Positions 10,010 to 17,633 of a stretch of DNA of 17,633 bases are shown in pieces. Origin of the DNA: Cyclostephanos tholiformis (Eukaryota; Bacillariophyta; Thalassiosirophyceae; Thalassiosirales; Thalassiosiraceae). The position numbers and the translations under genes were made by a program. The notes beneath the pieces are model-generated. The model was not told the origin of the DNA. It saw only the letters and a program-made list of their open reading frames with translations, and did not search any database. Position 1 is the first letter of the stretch; each line of letters opens with the position of its first letter. The stretch covers positions 1-17,633 of the forward strand of contig JALLPB010000328.1 in NCBI GenBank assembly GCA_036939975.1, written 5' to 3'.

Positions 10010-12708
10010 TTATTCAAACATGGGTGGCTTGGACCAGGGTTTAAGCATCAAATATTTCTCATCTTCCGCCACACTGGCAGCCTTCCAATCGTTCCTAAAC
10101 AAGAGAACTGGTCGTCGCCATCTATCTTGTACGATCATGATACCAAAAAGTTTTCCATCGGCATCTGCCTTATCTACAGCATCCCAGCCTGCATCGGCCC
10201 ATCGGGCAAGATTATATCCGATCGGTTCTAAATCGCTATCGACACCGTATTCAGATTTCAGCCTGGCTTGGACCACCTCAAACTGCAGCTGACCAACGGC
10301 GGCGAGAATTAATGGTCCTCCACCGTCATCATTTCGTTGCCGAAGGGCTTGCACGGCCCCCTCTGCCAATAGCTGATCGATGCCTTTCTGATAGGATTTG
10401 TACTTGTCCATGTCACGGTTGCGTATATAGGCAAATATCTCGGGCGAGAATGATGGAATGCCTGGAAAAGCTATCTTCTCGTTTCCCGAGAATAGCGTGT
10501 CCCTGAAAATAAATTTTGGAGCAAGAATTCAGGCTGGTGGTAATTTACATTGCTCCCCCGTTTGCCTCGCGGCCGGAGGATCAGTTTGACGAAATGATGT
10601 GATGGTATTGGACATAAACTAATTACATACCCGATAGCAAAGTTGCCAGGATTGTTGATGCCGATGACATCTCCTGGATAGGCAACTTCGACGGATTCAC
10701 GATCCGACCCAAAAAGTGTCTGAGCCTGTGCAAGGTTGTATTTTTTGCCCGGTTTTGAACGGGAATGCCCCACCTTCATTCCCTTCTGGAATGCACCCGA
10801 CACGATGCGTATGTAGGCCAGCCGATCCCTGTGCTTCGGATCAAGATTGGCTTGCGTCTTGAATACGAAACCGGAAAACTCTCTGTGATCGGGGGATATC
10901 ATCTCATCTGCCTCATCGTCATCGTCGTTTGCATTTGATCCTTGTTGCTTCGAACGCTTGCCCTTCCCTTCCTCGTTGCGTTTTGCCAACCGTCCGCTGG
11001 GCTTTGTGCCCATATCACAAAACTTGTCCAGGAACAATTGTACTCCAAAGTTCGTCATCGCGCTTCCGAAGAACAAGGGACTCTGCTCCCCGCTCATGAC
11101 CCTCCCCATATCGAGTGGAGAGATCAACTCGGACAATAATTCTTGGTCCTCCAGCAGTTTTTCGAATAATTCATCATCGCCAATACTACTTTTCAACGTT
11201 TCCCTATCATCCATGTGAATCTGTTCCACCTCGGCCTTACCCTGCCTGTCTCCACGATCGAACAAATGAACCACATTGTTCGTTCTATCCAGAACGCCCT
11301 TAAATCGATCACCGTCGCCGATCGGCCATAATATGGGATACGTCGCCAAACCGAACTCTTGTTCGATCTGATCCATGATCTCGTAGGGGGACATCGCCGG
11401 ACGATCCATCTTGTTAACGAAAGTGACTAAAAAAATGACACGCGACGGGGTGTGTAAGTAGAAACGACGAGCGAGCAAAAGGAGAAAAAATAATGGAAGT
11501 GCGCATTCGTTCCCTTCCAAAGTGTGGGGCGTGGCAACCGCACTCACATAACGGCAGCGAACGCATGCGACAAACCTCGAACAATTTGCGCGTTTGCGGT
11601 TCGAGACCCTTCGCGGCGTCGAGGAGCATCACAGCATTGTCCGCGGCCGCGAGGGCTCTGGTGGATATATGATTCATTTCGCGATTCGGATCATCGTAGA
11701 CGTGGAAGACGTGCGAATGATGATAGCCGGGTCGGCGAATATTCGATGGGAGGTTACTTATATCGAAGAAAAAGGGAAAAGCGAGAAAAAAAAAAGAGAC
11801 GTCGGGACACCGTGGCGTACCGGTAGGTGTCCTCGCTGAAATCCTGATGGCCGGGAGTGTCGAGGATATTTATGCGGAGATTATTATAATCGAAAGTCAT
11901 CACTGTCGCGCTGTCTCGCATTTTTCGGTCCGGGGATGTGACGAACGTCATATCGACGGAGGGGGCGGGTCGATATATACATGATATAACATAATATGGT
12001 CGAGCGAAGGGCGAGAAAGGGGGAATGAAATTTGAGAGACCGGTGCCATTGTATTTTACTTCTCCCCACCTCCAAACGGCGTTCGCGCGATGTACGATGT
12101 AACCAAACAAAGGAAAAAAAAGTCATCGAGAGAAAAATCACCTGATGCTAATGCCCCTGGCCTTCTCCATCTCCATAAAGTCGGATTGGGTCGCCCTCTG
12201 CTCTCCCTTCATGCGCACCGCTCCCGCCTGCTGCAATGCTCCGCCGTATAGGAGGAGTTTTTCCGTCATGGTGGTTTTGCCTTGGTGGGGAGGGCGATGG
12301 AGGGAGGGTAGGGAGGAGTGGGATGATCGGTCGATGATGTCGAGAGATATGATATCCATCCGGAGGTGCGTGCGCGCGCGCGTGCGCGTGGAGGAATGAC
12401 GTAACGGGTGACGGATCAAACTCACCGGAATCCGGATGGGATATAATGGCCAGATTACGACGTCTATCGATTTCATACGACGGCGCGACGTACGATTCAT
12501 CGGCGGTGGAGGTAGTAGACGCCATCCCTCCGTCGATGGCGGACGAGGGTAACGACGTTCGCGATCGTCGTGGGTGGGAGCGGCGGGATGATGACGATGA
12601 CGGCACGAGGAATGACGATGAATCCCGAAGGAGGCACGATAGTCCTAATAATAGGAGGCAACGGCAATGATGCGTTAAACGGGGATCGAATATCGTCAGG
12701 TTCGCCAT
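10010..12708 (-). CDS. prfC: Peptide chain release factor 3 (RF3-type GTPase), probably plastid-targeted, six exons
   Basis: Translation GTPase of 636 residues that in bacteria recycles RF1/RF2 from the ribosome after termination. Exons on the minus strand: complement(join(10010..10502, 10631..11426, 11548..11657, 11821..11910, 12142..12280, 12426..12708)). All five introns (128, 121, 163, 231 and 145 nt) are GT-AG and keep the frame. Motifs: P-loop ISHPDSGKTT (Gly95, Lys96, Thr97), switch I region [12 protein letters not shown] (130-141), DTPGH (158-162), SEDTYR (166-171), NKMD (212-215), then domain II with [19 protein letters not shown] and domain III with [15 protein letters not shown] [19 protein letters not shown]. 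These follow bacterial RF3 nearly end to end. An acidic/basic insertion ([18 protein letters not shown]) sits before domain II. The extra N-terminus of about 80 residues has a hydrophobic core (18-27), then SSSFLVP (30-36) and a Ser/Arg-rich stretch. This matches the signal peptide plus ASAFAP-like plus transit peptide design of diatom plastid proteins. Mitochondrial targeting is the alternative. Confidence 0.94.
12366..12390. repeat. 25-nt alternating purine-pyrimidine (GT/GC) tract in RF3 intron 1
   Basis: The tract alternates purine and pyrimidine without interruption, mainly GC and GT steps, inside the 145-nt first intron of the RF3 gene. Such tracts can adopt Z-DNA and are length-unstable; any function here is speculation. 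Confidence 0.75.
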
Positions 12709-13076
12709 CGTGCGAGGAGAGTGCGATGGACGAACTAGGGATGGGGAGGGGCCGGGAGGAGGAGAGGGGATGAGGATGGAATGTGGGATGAAATGGGAGA
12801 CGACGACTGAGCCAGCCCAGGCAGGCTAGGCGGAGCGAGGGTTGGTTCTTTATCTCTTTTGTTTTTTGTGTGTGTTTAGCTTTTTTGATGTGTGGGTGGG
12901 TTATTTTGGCGGGAGACAGGACTAGCGTCGACCTTTCACGTGGAAGCGAAGTTACCCCCCCCCCGAATAGCTCCCTCAATATAATATTATTATATTATGA
13001 GCGAGGTGTCCTATAGCGACGAAGACGACGACGACGTCGACGACCTCGATTGAAAAGTAAATAGAACGTGAAAAGC
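12709..13076. promoter_or_regulatory. Divergent intergenic region between RF3 and HA-domain genes
   Basis: These 368 bp lie between two head-to-head ATG codons. Visible elements are a T-rich stretch (12846-12890), a 10-C run (12955-12964), an AT-only palindromic block AATATAATATTATTATATTA (12979-12996 region) that could serve as a TATA-like element for the + gene, and a short upstream ORF (12997-13053). No assigned factor site. Confidence 0.5.
12997..13053 (+). CDS. Possible upstream ORF, 18-residue acidic peptide
   Basis: ATG at 12997 opens an 18-codon frame (MSEVSYSDEDDDDVDDLD) closed by TGA at 13051-13053, 23 nt before the ATG of the HA-domain gene and in a different frame. It directly follows an AT-only block. 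If the transcript starts upstream of 12997, this uORF would be translated first and could dampen expression of the main ORF. If transcription starts at or after the AT block it is irrelevant. The Asp codons are part of a GAC microsatellite, so it may be chance. Confidence 0.3.
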   Translation: MSEVSYSDEDDDDVDDLD

Positions 13077-14404
13077 ATGAGGTCGTTTTCGCTCCTGTTC
13101 GCGTCGTCGATGGCCATGCTCCTGCCTTCATCTGTCATCCTCGTCGTGGGATGTCGTCGAGCGCTGCCGTTACTACTCATACCCCCGCATCATCGTCGAT
13201 TGTCCGGTCCGAGGATTACGCCATGCCTCTCCTCCCCGAGCGTGGTTATCGAAAGGGACGATGTCGCGAGCTACGTCGTCGATGACGGGGATGATATGGT
13301 CGAGGACTACGTCGCGTCGTCGTCGCGCAACGTCGCCGTGGGCGGCGTGCCGCATCGGGAACGACGTCCACCGGTGGCGTTCGCCCCCGCCGCCACCGCC
13401 GATGGCCATGATATTCCAGGCAATGGGACGAGCACAACGACGACGAATCGCGTAGACGATGGACGACGGCTACTACTACTACACGACGACGACGACGATC
13501 GTAAATTATTAGGGCGCGCATTCGTCGCGAAATTGAACGAATTGGAAGCCTATAGACGAGAGTACGGCGATTGCCTCGTTCCGAAACGATATCGCAATAA
13601 CCCATCGCTGGGGAATTGGGTGAACAAGCAACGGCAGAACTACAGGAAATTCATGAGGGGGGAGAAGACATCCATGAACGAGGTGAGTATTTACGTTTGC
13701 GTGAGGGAGGGTCCTTCGTTCGTCTTTGGGGGGGGGGGGGGGGGGGGCACGATGAATTCATACATATATATTCGCGATACACGGCAAATAATATAATCTC
13801 GTTTGTACACGTTGCGAATACNACGTCACTACCTCTCAAATCACATCGCGGCGACTGCAATTGGCAACGAATGTACGATCAGCTCGCTCAATATCGCAAA
13901 GCCAATGGTCACTGTCGCGTTCCATCGTCCTGTCCATTGGGCCAATGGGTAGTTCGACAGAGATTTCTCTACCGGCGACAACCCCCGTCGTCCTTCGCGT
14001 CGGGGGAGGAGGAGGAGGGGGGGGGGGGGGGGGGGGGGAAGAGGTCGATATCGTCCTCGTCGCTCACGGACGATCGAATACGTTTGCTCAACGATCTCGA
14101 CTTTCAGTGGTCGTCTCGGTCCGAGGGTACGTGGGCGAGGCGAATGCGAGAACTGCGCGAATTCAAATCAAGGAACGGACACGTTTTGGTGCCGAGTACG
14201 TACTTGCCCAATCCTCAACTGAGCGCGTGGGTGGCGACTCAACGAAAGAATTACAATCGAAGGAAGGCAGGGAAGACGTCACCCTTGACGATGGGCAGGA
14301 TAAGAGAACTGGATGAACTGGGATTCGTGTGGTGCTTTTGGGATTACAACTTCAAGGCAAGCAATAAGAATGTGGCCTCAATGACGGGAGGCTCCTATTG
14401 CTGA
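13077..14404 (+). CDS. Helicase-associated (HA) repeat protein, secretory N-terminus, internal junction unresolved
   Basis: Exon 1 spans 13077-13682 (202 codons) and ends phase 0 at donor GTGAGT; the downstream coding part runs to TGA at 14404 and is convincing from about 13853. The product carries three HA-type repeats, small helical domains abundant in diatom and bacterial proteins, often next to helicases though none is present here. HA1 is residues about 148-202 (FVAKLNELEAYRREYGDCLVP ... LGNWVNKQRQNY). HA2 is NWQRMYDQLAQYRKANGHCRVP ... LGQWVVRQRFLYRR, ending RLLNDLDFQW. HA3 is TWARRMRELREFKSRNGHVLVPSTY ... LSAWVATQRKNYNRR, ending ELDELGFVW. The N-terminus (MRSFSLLFASSMAMLLPSSVILVVG) looks like a signal peptide. 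Between 13683 and 13852 no AG acceptor gives a sensible join, and the expected HA1 tail (like ERIRLL..IGFVW) is missing. A 20-G run (13728-13747) and an N (13822) sit there, so sequence may be lost or collapsed. A second G run (14017-14038) encodes poly-Gly within HA2. Function unknown. Confidence 0.78.
13728..13822 (+). other. 20-G homopolymer and ambiguous base within the HA-gene intron region
   Basis: Positions 13728-13747 are an uninterrupted G run and 13822 is the only N in the window. No AG dinucleotide occurs between about 13716 and 13880 except in GATCAGCTC near 13880, so no ordinary intron end can be placed before the HA2 repeat. The stretch is therefore suspect as assembled. Confidence 0.75.
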
Positions 14405-15120
14405 AATGATACCCTCGAAGTAGTTGAATGGTGATGATCAATGACCTGTAGGAAGGACATTTAAAATGCTATAGAAATTAACTCCCATTTTTTATTTATG
14501 GCGTATTGTATTGGGTTACAATATTAAGTCTCATTCTAGTTTACAATACCCCACATGCCCCCCGCAGGCTCGTTGAAGCTGTTTTGAGCCCCGGAACATC
14601 GGGTTGGGATCTGACACGCATCAAACCAAAATCTACTTCTTCGAAACCGGAGAGTTCAGTAGCAAACCACCATTTTCAAAAAATTAATTTGGCAGGAGTA
14701 ATATCGTGAACTAGTTTCTGGCGGGAACAATTGAAGATGAGGGAATCGTGTAACATTTTTTACGCTTTGTTACATGTAACTACTTTACACTAATGTGACA
14801 GACAGTGTGTTACCATTAGATGTATGTTACGAAGTAATAAAAAAAGGAAAAATTGTTCAAAGAGGATGTAGGAGGAACTGTGACCGTGGGGATATGTGAT
14901 GGTGGAGGGAAGGGGCGGGGGAGGGCAATGACGACTCGGGCGACGTTCCTTTTTTTCTTGTCTTGTCGTCGTCGCCTTTGGATGACACCACCGCCGACGT
15001 CTGCCACTGGATCGCAATCGTGCCGTCGTTGCTGTTTGTCGTTGCAACAGCATCGATGGCCATTGGCGGGGGAGGGAATGGGGCCCGGACATTGTCCACA
15101 TTGCTGCTACTTAAGAGACA
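14405..15120. other. Gene-poor spacer downstream of HA gene
   Basis: I see no gene. A 67-codon frame at 14506-14709 has no recognised domain and starts in AT-rich DNA likely to be 3' UTR of the HA gene. Small palindromes occur at about 14771-14780 (TTACATGTAA). A forward frame opens near 14853 and leads into the acidic tract described next; its first 85 residues are Gly/Arg/Cys/Ser-rich and look random. Confidence 0.45.
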
Positions 15121-15480
15121 ATGTTGGAGACGACGATGACGATGACGACGATGACGACAATGACGACGATGACAACGATGACAACAACGAGGGGAGGAGC
15201 TGGTACCCTACAATCAACATGCAGGGCAAGAGAACCGACCGGACCGTGGTCTCACCATCATCGCTTTTCGTCTTTGTGATGAAATCGGCGGGGGGAACTT
15301 GCGACAATGACGACGACAACAACAACAATGATGACGATGAGGTCAACAACAACAAGGTCATCAACGACAAGAACAAGTAGGACAATGAGGTCAACAATGA
15401 TGAGGACGAGGACAAGGATGATGAGGACGAGTACGAGGACGAGTACGAGGATGAGGATGAGGATGGAGGCAAGGACAAGG
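15121..15480 (+). repeat. GAC/GAT/GAG/AAC trinucleotide microsatellites, possibly coding
   Basis: Three clusters (about 15129-15192, 15300-15345 and 15390-15480) are imperfect trinucleotide arrays. In one forward frame they encode Asp/Asn/Glu runs, separated by the non-repetitive segment GRSWYPTINMQGKRTDRTVV and VSPSSLFVFVMKSAGG (about 15195-15298). That frame stays open from about 14853 to TGA 15594-15596 except for one TAG at 15378-15380. On the minus strand the same DNA reads as an uninterrupted Ser-rich frame (15107-15532). The middle segment looks protein-like but I cannot name a family. It may be a remnant of an acidic-protein gene or of a mobile element; coding status is undecided. Confidence 0.5.
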
Positions 15481-15961
15481 AGGATGTTGACGAAAGTTCA
15501 GATTTTGTCTTGTCAGCCGATGGTCGTTCCAATCATTCCACAATGCATGGACCGTCATCGCCCACAATTCCATGGTCCTTGACGATCCATCATTGACGAC
15601 TTTCGACGATCTATCATCGACGACGTGCGACGATGAGAACGACGATGACGTGAGGATGTCAATTGGGACTGCACTGGACAAGTCGGCGGCATCGGGTGAG
15701 GACGAAATAGCAGCGGGGGGTAGAAGGGAGAACGACAATATCTAGGACGATGACAATGATGACTATGCAGCTGACAACAAGGAATTCTGGCTGGCGGCGA
15801 GCGGCTAAGTTGAGGACAGCGGGCACGTCATCTATAATCGGCCATTCGGAGGGCCCAAGTATTATGTATTGAGCATAAAAATTAAAGCTTACGTTAGATA
15901 ATACATTAGTTGACATTAGACCATCATTTATTTTGTTATAATGTGTAATATTTTATATCTC

Positions 15962-15973
15962 TAACCCTAACCC
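15962..15973. repeat. Short interstitial telomere-like motif (TAACCC)x2
   Basis: The sequence CTAACCCTAACCCTA at about 15961-15975 holds two exact copies of the TTAGGG complement. It is too short to be a telomere and is flanked by ordinary AT-rich DNA. Two copies can arise by chance or as a repair scar. Confidence 0.5.
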
Positions 15974-16371
15974 TATCTCCACTAGTAGACGGAAGTAATC
16001 CACACCATGGTTTGAGCCAAACAAGAGTCTAAAATTTTGTGGGCGCGCACGAGGGCTTTTGGTTTAAGATGGTTACTTGCGCTATGTGGGAATTTGTAGA
16101 TATCTGCCCGTACATCATCACATCACGTCACACAAATACATGTGTACACCCGGTTAGAGAGTACACAAAGCATACCTAATCACCAAAGATAATAATACCA
16201 TAATATCCATCTTTTTCTTTCTTTTATTATGCGAAGACTGCCAGTTGAGAAACATTGTGTCAACTAGTGTCCTAATGCATTTTCGAGTTGGCAGTCGCTA
16301 TTTGCAGAATTCGTAGAAACCATACTGAGACCAAAACTTTTGGCAGAAAGAATTGCCTTTGGCAGAATATT

Positions 16372-16389
16372 GCCAAAACCAGTTTTGGC
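16372..16389. repeat. Perfect palindrome, 8-bp arms
   Basis: GCCAAAAC (16372-16379) and GTTTTGGC (16382-16389) flank a 2-nt centre. It lies in a cluster of TTTGGCAGAA/TTGCC strings that partially complement each other. Confidence 0.7.
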
Positions 16390-16505
16390 TGCCAATTGTT
16401 TTTTTGGCTTCGGATTCATTTTTACTGGTACCAATTAATTTTAATGTCATATTATTGTGTAAAGTACCAGCCACAACTACAACTGGCCTCTCGCTCTCAC
16501 GGTGA

Positions 16506-16545
16506 GAGTAATAATATATTATTATTATTTTACATATTATTACTC
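16506..16545. repeat. 12-bp perfect inverted repeat upstream of transposase-like fragment
   Basis: GAGTAATAATAT (16506-16517) and ATATTATTACTC (16534-16545) are exact reverse complements around a 16-nt AT loop. The right arm ends 36 bp before the ATG at 16582. It is immediately preceded by CTCTCAC-G-GTGAGAG, which shares the GAGAG bases. Confidence 0.7.
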
Positions 16546-16581
16546 CCCCTCCCCCCTCATCGTCTAACCAATAAATCAATA

Positions 16582-16959
16582 ATGGTCGATGATGAGGTGA
16601 TGTATGGCACCGGTGACGCAATCCCAGACTTCCGCACGATTGCCGGCTGCCTTATGAACCGCCCGTCACGACAAGATGGGCGCCGGTCCTCCATGGAGAC
16701 CAGGCTCTTTTGCGAGTTCTTCGGAACAAGAGAAAGAGTCGTTGAGCTCATCTGGGAGCTCATCGTCCGTGACGAGCTCTGACCTAGGGGTGGGCACCCA
16801 GAGCATCTGCTTTGGGTGCTCCACTTCCTTAAGGTCTACCCCAAGCAGGGCCCAGGGTGTGCAGTCGTCGGTGCATCCAACGGCGCCGTTGACACAAAGA
16901 CCCATCAAAAATGGGTCTGGGCATTCATTGACGCCATTGCCAAGCTCGTGGACGTAGTG
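16582..16959 (+). pseudogene. Transposase-like fragment (diatom DDE type), one in-frame stop, truncated
   Basis: The forward frame from ATG 16582 encodes RTIAGCLMNRPSRQDGRR, a central FFGTRERVVELIWELIVRDEL, then after TGA (16780-16782, codon 67) continues in the same frame with PRGGHPEHLLWVLHFLKVYP, KQGPGCAVVGASNGAVDTKT and HQKWVWAFIDAIAKLVDVVV. This resembles the N-terminal part of DDE transposase-like proteins that are repeated in diatom genomes (Harbinger/IS4-like group); the match is from memory of the family and needs a search. A donor-like GTGAGT (16960-16965) follows in phase 0, so the original gene probably continued in a second exon. I could not find the catalytic core downstream, so the copy is 5'-only. 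The stop is consistent with a single CGA to TGA transition. The frame is otherwise intact over 126 codons, which suggests a fairly recent loss. Confidence 0.55.
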
Positions 16960-17633
16960 GTGAGTACTTTTTTTCGGAAAAATAATCACAACGTAAGGGC
17001 GCTATGGAGTGGCCGTTTGATATCAGATGGTCCCGGTTGAGACGTCATCGCGGGGGGGGGGAGGTGGAGACGACTGGGGGGGGGGGGGATGATGGTCGCA
17101 ATGATGATGATTACGACGATGACCTCGAAGACGACTCCGACGACAATGCATCCCCCTTTGGCGGCAGCGTCGACGACGGCAACGAAAATGGCAAAATGGC
17201 GATGACAAGGAGGTGGCATCGGGGATGGTGGAGGGACATGTTATACGAATGTCAATATCGCGACCAAAGCGGGCAGGGGATGATGGTCGCAATGATAAAC
17301 GACGACCTTGAAGATGATTCCGACAACGAACGATGACAATGAGGGGGGGGGGGCACTTCAGTACATCACCGACCTCCACAATGATGCGCATGATCGATAA
17401 TGGAGGGTGTTACGGATCTCGGCATGTTGCTCTACCCCCCCCGTTGGACCTTGCCCCCACGCCGATATCAAACAATGATGGTGATGAAGGAGGGACGTCC
17501 GATGACTTCAACAATGATGACAACGGGGGCACAAGCTTACCACATTTCCATGTTGGCTTTAACGTTAACATTTACGTGATGCTCCTCTATACCCCCCCCC
17601 CCTTTTCTCCTCCGCTCTTTCTCTCTCCCATCA
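16960..17633. other. Low-complexity acidic-coding DNA with G/C runs, to window edge
   Basis: G runs at 17052-17061, 17076-17088 and 17343-17353 and C runs at 17436-17443 and 17592-17602 punctuate GAC/GAT-rich sequence. A forward frame (17004-17336) encodes an Asp-rich 110-residue polypeptide with DDLEDDSDD and DDLEDDSDN; the minus strand has equally long frames. Another frame opens at 17381 and runs off the right edge without a stop, rich in Asn, Asp, Gly and Pro. None shows a known domain, and I do not call a gene. It could be the intron or remainder of the transposase-like locus. Confidence 0.45.
17088..17338 (+). repeat. Direct repeat pair, 191 bp apart
   Basis: An exact 18-bp string GATGATGGTCGCAATGAT occurs at 17088-17105 and 17279-17296. 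Each copy is followed by a related acidic stretch encoding DDLEDDSD. Within that string the copies differ at third codon positions by C/T changes (CTC/CTT, GAC/GAT, GAC/GAT). The spacing inside differs by an indel, so the leading 18 bp are in different frames in the two copies. Confidence 0.7.

Larger units (their letters stand above)
15597..16581. other. AT-rich intergenic DNA with palindromes
   Basis: No gene recognised. To about 15810 the sequence continues the GAC/GAT-rich character with short broken frames. After that it is AT-rich and holds a short telomere-like motif (15962-15973), a spaced inverted repeat GACTGCCA/TGGCAGTC (16236-16243, 16289-16296), repeated TTTGGCAGAA strings (about 16339 and 16358), a perfect palindrome GCCAAAAC-CA-GTTTTGGC (16372-16389), CTCTCAC-G-GTGAGAG (16494-16508) and a 12-bp inverted repeat (16506-16545) just before the transposase-like fragment. 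Confidence 0.55.

Noticed and set aside
12497..12979. 160-codon minus-strand frame upstream of and overlapping RF3 exon 1
   Set aside because: It is in a different frame from the RF3 core, is Pro/Ser/Arg-rich without a domain, and the RF3 start at 12708 already gives a coherent presequence.
14506..14709. 67-codon forward frame
   Set aside because: No domain and located in the probable 3' UTR of the HA gene.
15121..15480. CRISPR-like array
   Set aside because: The repeats are trinucleotide microsatellites with no constant repeat-spacer spacing.
17381..17633. Forward frame open to the right edge
   Set aside because: Low-complexity Asn/Asp/Pro composition with C runs; no evidence that it is coding.
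1..17633. A new multi-gene defence or biosynthetic system
   Set aside because: The recognisable genes are unrelated nuclear housekeeping or regulatory loci with separate promoters; nothing indicates a shared system.

Overview
The window looks like nuclear DNA of a stramenopile alga, most likely a centric diatom. The evidence is short GT-AG introns (77-369 nt), densely packed genes on both strands, a TKL-like kinase of the type common in diatoms, a helicase-associated (HA) repeat protein, acidic and poly-Ser/poly-Asp low-complexity stretches, many G/C homopolymers, and a nuclear gene for a bacterial-type release factor whose N-terminus resembles a diatom plastid-targeting presequence. The lineage call is inference.

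Layout: 1-1463 is AT-rich noncoding DNA with a hairpin and a 19-bp tandem repeat. A two-exon protein kinase (1464-3162, +) converges with a three-exon PWP1 WD40 gene (3238-5846, -), only 75 bp apart. PWP1 is head-to-head with a three-exon secreted or membrane RING-H2 protein (6260-7658, +), which converges with a two-exon R2R3-MYB gene (7913-9084, -). A decayed Thr/Glu-repeat gene fragment lies at 9497-9802 (+). A six-exon RF3 (prfC-type) translation GTPase (10010-12708, -) is head-to-head with an HA-domain gene (13077-14404, +). The HA gene's internal junction is damaged or misassembled around a 20-G run and the single N at 13822. From about 14405 to the right edge the sequence is gene-poor: acid-coding microsatellites, a short telomere-like motif, palindromes, a broken transposase-like fragment (16582-16959) and a partly duplicated acidic low-complexity segment.

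The genes are mostly unrelated housekeeping and regulatory loci and do not form a visible pathway: ribosome biogenesis (PWP1), organellar translation termination (RF3), ubiquitin ligation (RING-H2), transcription (MYB) and signalling (kinase). All exon boundaries were placed by eye from splice consensus, phase agreement and continuity of conserved motifs. Five of the six gene models close in frame across every intron; the HA gene does not. I found no RNA gene, CRISPR array or obvious new multi-gene system. The most unusual items are the plastid-type RF3 presequence, the HA gene junction, the transposase fragment with one in-frame stop, and the decayed Cys/His plus Thr-Glu-repeat fragment.
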